Assembly: GCF_030545015.1 (NCBI RefSeq)
Contig: NZ_CP120653.1
Location: 682,001 to 746,000 of the forward strand
Origin: Myroides sp. JBRI-B21084
GTDB taxonomy: Bacteria; Bacteroidota; Bacteroidia; Flavobacteriales; Flavobacteriaceae
Length of the DNA stretch: 64,000 bases
Reading direction: 5' to 3'
Numbering within the stretch: the first letter of the stretch is position 1; the number at the start of each line of letters is the position of its first letter. The notes under the pieces are model-generated. The model had not been told where the DNA came from, ran no database searches, and worked only from the letters and a program-made list of their open reading frames with translations. This document shows positions 1 to 8,082 of the stretch, in pieces. The translations under genes were made by a program, and so were the position numbers.

Positions 1-88
1 CAATTGGTGATTGATGAACCAATAAATCGTGCGGTTTGTTAATGGCAACCAAATAGTTATCTTGGTAAATTATTTCGAGTGGATTCAT
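1..88 (-). CDS. RluA-family pseudouridine synthase (TruC-like), 5' end only
   Basis: Reading the reverse strand from the ATG at 88-86 gives MNPLEIIYQDNYLVAINKP followed by HDLLVHQSPI. This is the characteristic N-terminus of RluA/TruC-type pseudouridine synthases, where a short 'YQD-LVAINKP-G-LVH' stretch precedes the catalytic domain. Only 29 codons lie in the window, so the catalytic Asp motif is not visible. TruC modifies U65 of tRNA in other bacteria; that specificity is inferred here from the N-terminal motif alone. It is divergent from the secreted gene at 130, with about 40 bp between the two starts. Confidence 0.7.
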   Translation of the reverse strand, partial: MNPLEIIYQDNYLVAINKPHDLLVHQSPI

Positions 89-129
89 TTTGTAAAATTA
101 ATTTTATATTTTTATTGAAAAGAAACAAT

Positions 130-741
130 ATGAAAAAAATACTATTATTACTTACTTTGATTATTCAAGGAACAATTAATGCCCAAACGTATTACGATGC
201 TAATGCTAATGAAATTAGCAAAAAGGTTTTTGATGAACAGTTACTAAAAAAAGGCTTTTTTGGTGTTACAAATGATTCGCTAAATAAACATAAAATAATG
301 TTTACATGTGATAGAAGGGAAAATGGTACTTTAGGCGATGCGCCAAATTTATTTAAAGTTTTAACTGAAAAGTTACATTTGCCGTTAGATTACAACAAAC
401 CATTAATTATTTATTATTACCCAGGTAAAGATCGTTGTAATTCTAGTGGTACAGCAACAAGACAAAGTGAAATGGAATGGCAAGAACAATTAGATAAAAA
501 AATAAAAAAAAATGCCAAAGTAAATACATTGTACGTATATAAGAACGCGAGAGGAATTAGAACAATAAATGATTTTGATTGGAAAAAAGACCCTAATGGT
601 TTAATAGAAAATTTATTTTTTAATTATCATTACCCTTGTTCAAGTTTTGTTGTTATAAATAAAGATAAGTATTGTGCATTTTTTGGAGAATACAGCCATG
701 AAAATGTAGTAAACACTTTAAAAAATGTACTAATCGAATAA
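130..741 (+). CDS. secreted protein of unknown function, paralogue 1
   Basis: 203 residues. I do not recognise a family. The start at 130 is preferred over an upstream in-frame ATG at 79 because it gives a clean signal peptide (MKKILLLLTLIIQGTINAQ, cleavage near residue 19) and because 79 falls inside the divergent gene. The mature protein contains a striking IIYYYPGKD-CNSSG segment near the middle, and a conserved NYHY-CSSFVVINKDKY stretch near the C-terminus. Several cysteines suggest an oxidised periplasmic or surface protein. It is followed after 10 bp by a close paralogue, so the two arose by tandem duplication and are probably co-transcribed. Confidence 0.75.
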   Translation: MKKILLLLTLIIQGTINAQTYYDANANEISKKVFDEQLLKKGFFGVTNDSLNKHKIMFTCDRRENGTLGDAPNLFKVLTEKLHLPLDYNKPLIIYYYPGKDRCNSSGTATRQSEMEWQEQLDKKIKKNAKVNTLYVYKNARGIRTINDFDWKKDPNGLIENLFFNYHYPCSSFVVINKDKYCAFFGEYSHENVVNTLKNVLIE

Positions 742-751
742 AAGAAACAAT

Positions 752-1366
752 ATGAAAAAAACATTATTACTACTAGCATTTATTGTTCAAACTATAACTA
801 ATGCCCAAACGTATTACGATGCTAATGATAATGAAATTAGCAAAAAGGTTTTTGATGAAAAGTTACTTGAATATGGAAATATTAGCGTTACAAATGATTC
901 GTTAAATAAGCATAAAATATTGTTTGTATATGATAGAATTGAAAAAGGTGTTTTAAGTGATGCACCAAATTTATTTAAAATTTTAAACGAAAAATTACAT
1001 TTACAGTTAGACTATAATAAACCATTGATTATTTATTATTACCCAGGTAAAGATCCTTGTAATTCTAGTGGTGTAGGAGCAAAACGAAGAAAGCAGTTAA
1101 AATGGGATAAAGAATTAAATAAAAAAGTTAGAAAAGTAGCTAATGTAAATGTATTAAGAATTTATAAAAGCAACGAAGGCCTTAAAACGTTAAAAGATTA
1201 CAATTGGAAAAAAGACCCTAATGCATTGATAGAGCATTTATTTTTTAATTATCATTACTCATGTTCAAGTTTTGTTGTTATAAACAAAGATAAGTATTCT
1301 GCTTATTTTGGCGAATATGGTCGTGAGGATGTAGCATCTACTTTAGAAAACATATTAAAAAAATAA
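752..1366 (+). CDS. secreted protein of unknown function, paralogue 2
   Basis: 204 residues, clearly homologous to the gene just upstream over the full length. It shares the signal peptide pattern ending in NAQ, the motif YYDAN-NEISKKVFDE at the mature N-terminus, IIYYYPGKD-CNSSG, and the C-terminal FVVINKDKY block. Divergence is concentrated in the charged middle region (around residues 110-140). No catalytic signature can be named. It ends in a strong stem-loop at 1365-1389. Confidence 0.75.
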   Translation: MKKTLLLLAFIVQTITNAQTYYDANDNEISKKVFDEKLLEYGNISVTNDSLNKHKILFVYDRIEKGVLSDAPNLFKILNEKLHLQLDYNKPLIIYYYPGKDPCNSSGVGAKRRKQLKWDKELNKKVRKVANVNVLRIYKSNEGLKTLKDYNWKKDPNALIEHLFFNYHYSCSSFVVINKDKYSAYFGEYGREDVASTLENILKK

Positions 1367-1389
1367 AATCGCCCCGAAAGGCGATTTTT
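1365..1389. terminator. bidirectional intrinsic terminator
   Basis: A 9-bp perfect stem AAAATCGCC / GGCGATTTT with a 6-nt loop, followed by T residues and preceded by A residues. It lies between the convergent secreted-paralogue pair and sodA, so it can serve both strands. Confidence 0.85.
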
Positions 1390-1407
1390 CCATTTATAAA
1401 AAGGATA

Positions 1408-2013
1408 TTATTTAGCGTCTGCATATTTTTTAGCAACAGCATCCCAGTTAACAACATTAAAAAATGCGTTAATATAATCGGGTCTGCGGTTTTGGTAGTT
1501 TAAGTAGTACGCGTGTTCCCAAACATCTAAACCTAAAATTGGTGTACCTTCGCAACCAATACCTGGCATTAAAGGATTGTCTTGATTTGCAGTAGCACAA
1601 ACTTCTAATTTGCCATTTTTAACACATAACCATGCCCAGCCCGAACCAAATTGTGTAGCACCAGCTTTAGCAAAAGTGTCTTTAAAAGCGTCAAAGCTTC
1701 CAAAAGCATCGTTAATAGCTGCAGCTAAATCGCCAGTTGGTTGGCCACCAGCATTTGGTGCCATAACTTCCCAAAACAAATTATGGTTGTAAAAACCACC
1801 GCCGTTATTACGAACTGCTTTGTTATTTAAATCTAAGTTTTTTATGATTTCGTCAATCGATTTTCCTGCTAAATCAGTACCTTCAATTGCTGCATTCAAA
1901 TTATTTGTATAAGCTTGGTGGTGTTTAGAGTGGTGAATTTCCATTGTTTTAGCGTCGATATGCGGCTCTAAAGCGTCATAAGAATAAGGTAAATTTGGTA
2001 ATTCAAAAGCCAT
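1408..2013 (-). CDS. sodA: superoxide dismutase, Mn/Fe family
   Basis: 201 residues, full length for the iron/manganese superoxide dismutase family, which disproportionates superoxide in the cytoplasm. All four metal ligands are visible: His27, His77 (in FYNHNLFW), Asp163 and His167 (in DVWEHAYY). Gly-rich NGGGFYNH and Gln144 in the NQDNPL motif place it with the Mn-type or cambialistic enzymes rather than Fe-type ones, because the second-sphere Gln sits in the C-terminal domain. It is monocistronic, with its own promoter upstream and a terminator downstream. Metal preference cannot be settled from sequence. Confidence 0.95.
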   Translation of the reverse strand: MAFELPNLPYSYDALEPHIDAKTMEIHHSKHHQAYTNNLNAAIEGTDLAGKSIDEIIKNLDLNNKAVRNNGGGFYNHNLFWEVMAPNAGGQPTGDLAAAINDAFGSFDAFKDTFAKAGATQFGSGWAWLCVKNGKLEVCATANQDNPLMPGIGCEGTPILGLDVWEHAYYLNYQNRRPDYINAFFNVVNWDAVAKKYADAK

Positions 2014-2050
2014 AACTATTATATTTTAAAGATTAGTATTATTTTTATTT

Positions 2051-2079
2051 CAAATTTACGCAAAAAAGTACAGCAACAA
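2051..2079 (-). promoter_or_regulatory. predicted promoter of sodA (Bacteroidota type)
   Basis: On the reverse strand a TTG (-33 element) is followed after 18 bp by TAAATTTG, which fits the TAnnTTTG -7 consensus of Bacteroidota. It lies about 38 bp upstream of the sodA ATG. Confidence 0.6.
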
Positions 2080-2122
2080 AAATTATTGTGGCAGCTGTTT
2101 GTTAACATTTTTATAAATTATT

Positions 2123-5100
2123 TTGGAAAAAAAAGCCTTTACCATATACAATGCTTCGGCAGGTGCCGGAAAAACGCATACGCTTGTAAAAGAGTATCTT
2201 AAAATTTTGTTGGGATATACGAATAAAGACGATGCTTACCGAAACATACTTGCTATTACTTTTACAAATAAAGCGGTTAACGAAATGAAATCGCGCATTG
2301 TATCGTGTATTTACGCATTTACTTTATACGATATTCCTAAAAAAGAGTATCAATTGTTAGAACAAATTGTTGCCGAAACGCCTTTTACCGAAGCTTATAT
2401 TCGCGAAAAAGCGAAGCGTGTTTTAAAGAACATCATTCATAATTATGCCGGTTTTGATATTTCTACTATTGATAAATTCACGCACAAAGTAATTCGATCT
2501 TTTGCGTTTGATTTAAACTTGCCTTTTCATTTTGAAGTTTCGTTAGATACCGAAGCGTTGTTGCAAGAAGCTGTTGATGCTATTATTGCCAAAGCTGGTG
2601 TTGATAAGGAATTAACTAAATTGTTAGTCGATTTTTCCATAAGTAAAGCCGATGACGATAAAAGTTGGGATGTTACTAACGAATTAATGGAAATTGGTCG
2701 TTTGTTGTTAAACGAAAATAACAAACAAGAATTGGAAGCTTTTGAAAACATAGAAATGCATACTTTTCTATCATTAAAGAACAGCTTGCAACAACAAATT
2801 ACACAGTTAAAAACGCAAACTGTTACTTTGGCTCAAAGCGCTTTACAATTGTTAGATACAAATGGTATCGACTTAAAATCGTTTAGTAGAGGTACATTTC
2901 CAAATCATTTAATGAGTATTGTTGATGGTAATTTTAATTATACCAACAAAAAATATTACGAGTTTAACGATATACAAATTAACAAAACAGCAAAAGATAA
3001 GGTTGCAATAGAACAACTAATTCCCGATTTACTTGCTATTACAAAAAAAATATATCCGCTTTTTGGTAAGGTTTATTTTTACGAGGCTTTTCTTAAAAAC
3101 CTAGTACCGCTTTCGTTGTTAAATTCTATCAGCAATGAATTAAATCGTATACAAACGGAACAACAAATTTTATCTATTTCGCAATTTAATAAAATCATTT
3201 ACGAAGAATTAAAAAACCAACCTGCCCCTTTTATTTATGAACGAATGGGCGAAAAATACCGTCACTTTTTTATTGATGAATTTCAAGATACATCCGAATT
3301 GCAATGGCAAAATTTAGTACCTTTAATTGATAATGCACTTTCAGGTGCCGATGATTATGGTAAAGAAGGGTCTTTAATGATAGTTGGCGATCCTAAACAA
3401 GCTATTTACCGTTGGCGTGGGGGTAAAGCCGAACAATTTATGGAGTTAAGTGCTGGGGAAAATCCGTTTTCAAATCCATCAAAAGCAACCATAAGTTTAG
3501 ATACCAATTACCGTAGTTTTGCCGAAGTTGTAGATTTTAATAATAGTATTTTTAGGTTTTTGGCAAGTGAGTTTCAAAATGCGGCCTATAAAAATTTGTA
3601 CGAAAATTATTCGCATCAAAACACTACATCTAAAAAAGGCGGATTTGTGCAAATATCATTTTTAGATCAAGCCGAACTTGAAATGAACGAAACGCTTACA
3701 AAAACCGATTTGTATCTTAATCAAGTGCTGCAAACTATAAATAACGTATTGCAGCAAGGTTTTTCGTTGGGCGATATTGTAGTTTTAACTCGTAAAAGTA
3801 AAAACGGTGTTGAAGTAGCAAATTTTTTAACCAAAAACGGCATTCGTATTTTATCGTCGGAAACGTTGTTAATTAATAATGCAACCGAAGTGCAGTTATT
3901 GTTGAATTTATTACGCTTTATAAAAAACAATAACGATAAAGAAGCCAAAGCACTTATTTTGTATTTTGTTGGTACCTATATTGCTATAAATGAATCTGTG
4001 CACGATGTTATTTTTAACGGAATGATGTTAAATAACGAAACTGATTTTGAAAACTATTTAAAAACCTTTAATGTTATTGTTGATTTTAACACACTGCGCA
4101 AAAATAATTTATATGTTGTGGTTGAATTGTTGGTAACAGCTTTTATTCCAGCAAAAAAAACCGATGCGTATGTACAGTATTTTCTTGATTTAATTCTAGA
4201 ACAAACTGTAAAAAAGCAAGCAACTATTGCCGACTTTTTAAATTACTGGGAACAAAACTACCACAAGCTTAGTATACCAGCACCAGAAAACGAAAACGCA
4301 GTGCGGTTAATGACTGTTCACAAAGCTAAAGGATTGGAGTTTCCTGTGGTTATTTACCCTTTTGCCGATGATGATTTTTCAAAATCGCGCGATAAAATTT
4401 GGGTTGATTTAGAAGAAAATGAACAATTTGCATTGCCAAAAGCTTTAGTAGATTTAAAAAGCGATGTACAAATGTATGGTGAAACAGCGCAGCGCTTGTT
4501 CGAACAAAAAAAGCAAGAAGAATTGTTAGATAATTTAAATGTTTTATACGTAGCTTTAACTCGTGCCGAAGAACAATTGTATATTATTAGTAGTTATAAA
4601 TTTACTTCAAAAGGTACATTGCCCAACACACTTGCTGCTTTTTTTGTAAACTTTTTACAACATAAGGGTGTTTTTAATTCAGAACAACTTCAGTATTCTT
4701 TTGGCGAAGCAGTAAAAGTGTCTGGTGAAAAAGAACTTCAACAAAAACCTGTCATCATACAATCGGTGTTAAATACCATACAGCCATCTGTAATAAAAAT
4801 AGCAAAACGCGAAGCAAAAATGTGGGATACAACACAACAATTTGCCATTGAAAAAGGAAATTTAATTCACGAATTGCTTTCGGAAATCTATACTGCAAAT
4901 GATGTGGATTTTGTTGTAAAACAAGCAGTTTCAAAAGGCGTTGTTGAGGTTGTTAAAGTGGATGAAATTACAGATCTTTTGAATCAAATTGTGTCACATA
5001 GTGATTTACAACCGTTTTTTGATGATGAAAATATTATTTATAACGAACGAACTATTTTACATGAAACCTTCAAAAACATAAAACCCGACCGTGTGGCGTT

Positions 5101-5266
5101 AAATGGTACAAAAGCCTATATAATTGATTATAAAACAGGTGAAGAGCATGCTAAATATGCCAAACAAATTAATGAATACGCATTGGCAATAGAAGAAATG
5201 GGCTACCAAGTGGTAAAAAAAGTGCTGTTATATATACAAGACCATTTAAAAATAATACATTTGTAA
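2123..5266 (+). CDS. addA: AddA-type helicase-nuclease subunit (UvrD/RecB family)
   Basis: 1047 residues. Superfamily 1 helicase motifs are in order: Walker A (ASAGAGKTHT, residues ~11-20), Walker B (FFIDEFQDT), motif III (GDPKQAIYRWRGG), motif IV (LDTNYRS), motif V (MTVHKAKGLEFPVV) and motif VI (LYVALTRAEEQLYI). A RecB-type PD-(D/E)xK nuclease follows at the C-terminus (GNLIHELL ~912, IIDYKTGE ~1003, QINEYA). It should form the end-processing recombination nuclease with the AddB-like protein at 8083. The start is TTG: there is an in-frame stop three codons upstream and no ATG before the Walker A motif. The two subunits are separated here by kbl and an OmpA gene. Confidence 0.88.
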   Translation: MEKKAFTIYNASAGAGKTHTLVKEYLKILLGYTNKDDAYRNILAITFTNKAVNEMKSRIVSCIYAFTLYDIPKKEYQLLEQIVAETPFTEAYIREKAKRVLKNIIHNYAGFDISTIDKFTHKVIRSFAFDLNLPFHFEVSLDTEALLQEAVDAIIAKAGVDKELTKLLVDFSISKADDDKSWDVTNELMEIGRLLLNENNKQELEAFENIEMHTFLSLKNSLQQQITQLKTQTVTLAQSALQLLDTNGIDLKSFSRGTFPNHLMSIVDGNFNYTNKKYYEFNDIQINKTAKDKVAIEQLIPDLLAITKKIYPLFGKVYFYEAFLKNLVPLSLLNSISNELNRIQTEQQILSISQFNKIIYEELKNQPAPFIYERMGEKYRHFFIDEFQDTSELQWQNLVPLIDNALSGADDYGKEGSLMIVGDPKQAIYRWRGGKAEQFMELSAGENPFSNPSKATISLDTNYRSFAEVVDFNNSIFRFLASEFQNAAYKNLYENYSHQNTTSKKGGFVQISFLDQAELEMNETLTKTDLYLNQVLQTINNVLQQGFSLGDIVVLTRKSKNGVEVANFLTKNGIRILSSETLLINNATEVQLLLNLLRFIKNNNDKEAKALILYFVGTYIAINESVHDVIFNGMMLNNETDFENYLKTFNVIVDFNTLRKNNLYVVVELLVTAFIPAKKTDAYVQYFLDLILEQTVKKQATIADFLNYWEQNYHKLSIPAPENENAVRLMTVHKAKGLEFPVVIYPFADDDFSKSRDKIWVDLEENEQFALPKALVDLKSDVQMYGETAQRLFEQKKQEELLDNLNVLYVALTRAEEQLYIISSYKFTSKGTLPNTLAAFFVNFLQHKGVFNSEQLQYSFGEAVKVSGEKELQQKPVIIQSVLNTIQPSVIKIAKREAKMWDTTQQFAIEKGNLIHELLSEIYTANDVDFVVKQAVSKGVVEVVKVDEITDLLNQIVSHSDLQPFFDDENIIYNERTILHETFKNIKPDRVALNGTKAYIIDYKTGEEHAKYAKQINEYALAIEEMGYQVVKKVLLYIQDHLKIIHL

Positions 5267-5296
5267 CACATCAATTTAAAACAAAACAAAAAACAT

Positions 5297-6490
5297 ATGT
5301 ACGGATCAATTAAAGATTTTTTACAAAGTGAAATAGACACCATTAAAGCAAATGGTTTGTATAAAAAAGAACGAATAATTACATCGCCACAAGGAGCCGA
5401 AATTAAGATAAATACAGGCGAAACAGTATTGAATTTTTGTGCAAATAATTACTTAGGGTTGTCATCACATCTAGAAGTGGTTCAAGCAGCAAAAGATGCT
5501 CTAGATACACATGGTTTTGGTATGTCGTCTGTTCGATTTATATGTGGAACACAAGATATTCACAAACAATTAGAACAAGAAATTGCCGATTTTTACGGAA
5601 CTGAAGATACCATTTTATATGCAGCAGCATTTGACGCAAACGGTGGGGTTTTTGAACCTTTGTTAGGAGCCGAAGACTGTATTATTTCTGATAGCTTAAA
5701 CCACGCATCAATTATAGATGGAGTTCGTTTGTGTAAAGCAGCTCGTTACCGTTACGAAAACAACGATATGGCCGATTTGGAAAAACAATTACAGCAAGCA
5801 GTTGCCGATGGTCGTCGTTTTAAACTAATTGTAACCGATGGTGTTTTTTCAATGGACGGATTGGTTGCGCCTTTAGATAAAATTTGCGATTTAGCCGATA
5901 AATACGACGCTATGGTTATGGTTGATGAATGCCACGCTGCTGGTTTTATTGGTGCAACTGGTAAAGGAACTTTAGAAGCTAAAAACGTAATGGGCCGTGT
6001 TGATATTATTACAGGTACATTAGGTAAAGCGTTAGGCGGTGCAATGGGTGGATATACAACAGCTAAAAAAGAAATTATTGATATTTTACGCCAACGTTCA
6101 CGTCCGTATTTGTTCTCTAATTCATTAGCACCTTCAATAGTAGGCGCTTCGTTAAAAGTATTTGAATTACTAAAGCGCGATACTAAATTACGCGACCAAT
6201 TAGAATGGAATACCAATTACTTTAAAAAAGGAATGAAAGCTGCAGGTTTTGATTTTATCGATGGTGATTCGGCAATTGTTCCAGTTATGTTGTACGATGC
6301 AAAATTATCGCAAGTAATGGCCGATAAATTGTTAGAAAAAGGTATTTATGTTATAGGATTCTTTTTTCCTGTTGTTCCAAAAGATAAAGCACGTATACGC
6401 GTACAATTATCAGCAGCACACACCCAAGCTCATCTTGATAAAGCAATAGAAGCTTTTACACAAGTTGGAAAAGAATTAGGAGTAATCTAA
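5297..6490 (+). CDS. kbl: glycine C-acetyltransferase (2-amino-3-ketobutyrate CoA ligase)
   Basis: 397 residues, typical for the alpha-oxoamine synthase family of PLP enzymes. It carries the PLP-lysine motif [14 protein letters not shown] (Lys near residue 244), the [11 protein letters not shown] motif with the cofactor-binding Asp, and the [12 protein letters not shown] block. In threonine catabolism it converts 2-amino-3-ketobutyrate plus CoA to glycine and acetyl-Co[13 protein letters not shown] near the N-terminus supports Kbl over the related BioF or HemA enzymes. It starts 30 bp after addA; no threonine dehydrogenase gene is in the window. Confidence 0.9.
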   Translation: MYGSIKDFLQSEIDTIKANGLYKKERIITSPQGAEIKINTGETVLNFCANNYLGLSSHLEVVQAAKDALDTHGFGMSSVRFICGTQDIHKQLEQEIADFYGTEDTILYAAAFDANGGVFEPLLGAEDCIISDSLNHASIIDGVRLCKAARYRYENNDMADLEKQLQQAVADGRRFKLIVTDGVFSMDGLVAPLDKICDLADKYDAMVMVDECHAAGFIGATGKGTLEAKNVMGRVDIITGTLGKALGGAMGGYTTAKKEIIDILRQRSRPYLFSNSLAPSIVGASLKVFELLKRDTKLRDQLEWNTNYFKKGMKAAGFDFIDGDSAIVPVMLYDAKLSQVMADKLLEKGIYVIGFFFPVVPKDKARIRVQLSAAHTQAHLDKAIEAFTQVGKELGVI

Positions 6491-6531
6491 AAAAAATCTT
6501 ATAAAAATGTTAACGGTTTCAATAAATTATT

Positions 6532-6561
6532 TTGTATATTCGTTGAAACAATTTATTTTTG
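6532..6561 (+). promoter_or_regulatory. predicted promoter of the OmpA-like gene
   Basis: TTG at 6532-6534, a 19-bp spacer and TATTTTTG at 6554-6561, fitting the TTG-N19-TAnnTTTG form. The start codon is 34 bp downstream. Confidence 0.6.
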
Positions 6562-6594
6562 TCAAAATTACGTAAAGTAGAAAATTGAATAGTT

Positions 6595-8019
6595 ATGAAA
6601 CAATTAAAAGTATTTGCAGCTGCTTTGTTATTTGCTGGTACAGCAACGCAAGCACAAAATGCTGATCAACCATGGGCAGTAACCGTGGGTGTTAATGCTT
6701 TGGACGGTGGACGTTCAAGTGTTGCAACAGACTTTCCAGACCGTTTTGGTCAATATTTCCAAACAGATAACTGGAGTATTTTACCATCTGCTTCTGTTTT
6801 AAACGTATCTCGTTATTTAGGTGCAAACGTATCATTTGGTGTTACAGGTTCTGTAAATAAAATGAAAAAAGTAGTTATGTCTGCGGATAGTAGTACAATC
6901 GACGGTTTATTTAACGGTCAAAGAACTATGGCAGGTGCCGATTTAATGTACTACGGTGTAGACGGTCAATTCCGTTACAGCATTGGTGGTTTATTAGGTA
7001 CTAAATGGTTTGATCCTTCTGTACACGTTGGTGGTGGTTACACTTTCTTAGGCAAAGCATCTTCTGGAAATGTAAACGGAGGTTTAGGTTTAACATTATG
7101 GTTCTCTGAAAACATTGGTTTAAACCTTTCATCTACTTACAAACACCAATTAGAAGACGAAGGTGTATTAAGAGCTCAAAATGTATCTGTACCAACACAT
7201 TTACAACACACAGCTGGTGTAACTTTCCGTTTTGGTGGAAAAGATACAGATAACGATGGTATCTTAGATAAATACGATGAGTGTCCAGAAGTTGCTGGTT
7301 TAAAACAATTCAACGGTTGTCCTGATACGGATGCTGATGGTGTTGTTGATCATTTAGACGAATGTCCTAACGTATTTGGTGAGCCACAATTCAACGGTTG
7401 TCCTGATACTGACGGTGATGGTATAGCTGATAACCAAGATGCTTGTATTGATGAGCCAGGTTTACCAGAATTCAACGGATGTCCTGATACTGATAACGAT
7501 GGTGTTACAGATGCTCAAGACGAATGTCCTGATGAAGCAGGTCCAAAAGAAAACAATGGTTGTCCTTGGCCAGATTCTGACGAAGATGGTGTAATTGACA
7601 GAATGGATGAGTGTCCAGAAGTTGCAGGTCCAGCTTCAAACAAAGGATGTCCTGAAGTTAAAGAAGAGCACATTAAACAATTAAACGATTATGGTAAAAC
7701 TATTTTGTTTAACACTGGTAAATCTACTTTCCAAGAGAAAACTTACACTGTGTTAGATAATATGGCAAGCGTAATGAATCAATTCCCTAATGCTAAATTC
7801 GCTATCGAAGGGCATACTGATAACACAGGAACTGATAAAATTAACGATCCATTATCAAACGACCGTGCAAATGCAGTTAGAAACTATTTAATTTCTAAAG
7901 GTATTTCTGCTAACCGTTTAACTGCTGAAGGTTTTGGTTCTAAACGTCCAATCGACGATAACAAAACTGCAGAAGGACGCGCTAACAACCGTCGTACTGA
8001 GATTAAATTGATCAAATAA
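6595..8019 (+). CDS. OmpA-family outer membrane protein with thrombospondin type 3 repeats
   Basis: 474 residues. The order is a signal peptide (to ~residue 20, TQAQN), an N-terminal beta-barrel to ~210, five calcium-binding thrombospondin type 3 repeats (D-D-DG--D--DECP units, residues ~216-350) and a C-terminal OmpA peptidoglycan-binding domain from ~363 ([37 protein letters not shown]). It should tether the outer membrane to peptidoglycan, with the rigid calcium-stabilised rod in between. This is a standard abundant Bacteroidota surface protein. It has its own promoter and terminator. Confidence 0.93.
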   Translation: MKQLKVFAAALLFAGTATQAQNADQPWAVTVGVNALDGGRSSVATDFPDRFGQYFQTDNWSILPSASVLNVSRYLGANVSFGVTGSVNKMKKVVMSADSSTIDGLFNGQRTMAGADLMYYGVDGQFRYSIGGLLGTKWFDPSVHVGGGYTFLGKASSGNVNGGLGLTLWFSENIGLNLSSTYKHQLEDEGVLRAQNVSVPTHLQHTAGVTFRFGGKDTDNDGILDKYDECPEVAGLKQFNGCPDTDADGVVDHLDECPNVFGEPQFNGCPDTDGDGIADNQDACIDEPGLPEFNGCPDTDNDGVTDAQDECPDEAGPKENNGCPWPDSDEDGVIDRMDECPEVAGPASNKGCPEVKEEHIKQLNDYGKTILFNTGKSTFQEKTYTVLDNMASVMNQFPNAKFAIEGHTDNTGTDKINDPLSNDRANAVRNYLISKGISANRLTAEGFGSKRPIDDNKTAEGRANNRRTEIKLIK

Positions 8020-8042
8020 TTTTTGATTGAAATATTTTAAAG

Positions 8043-8073
8043 AACGCCTCGATTTATCGAGGCGTTTTTTTAT
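8043..8073 (+). terminator. intrinsic terminator of the OmpA-like gene
   Basis: An 11-bp stem AACGCCTCGAT / ATCGAGGCGTT with a 2-nt centre, followed by a run of seven T. It lies 24 bp after the stop codon and 10 bp before the next gene. Confidence 0.9.
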
Positions 8074-8082
8074 TTTTATAAA

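Noticed and set aside
79..129. Upstream start for the first secreted paralogue
   Set aside because: It overlaps the divergent pseudouridine synthase start and buries the signal peptide.
5752..6216. 154-codon open frame antisense to kbl
   Set aside because: It is wholly inside kbl, its composition mirrors the sense codons, and it has no domain or promoter.
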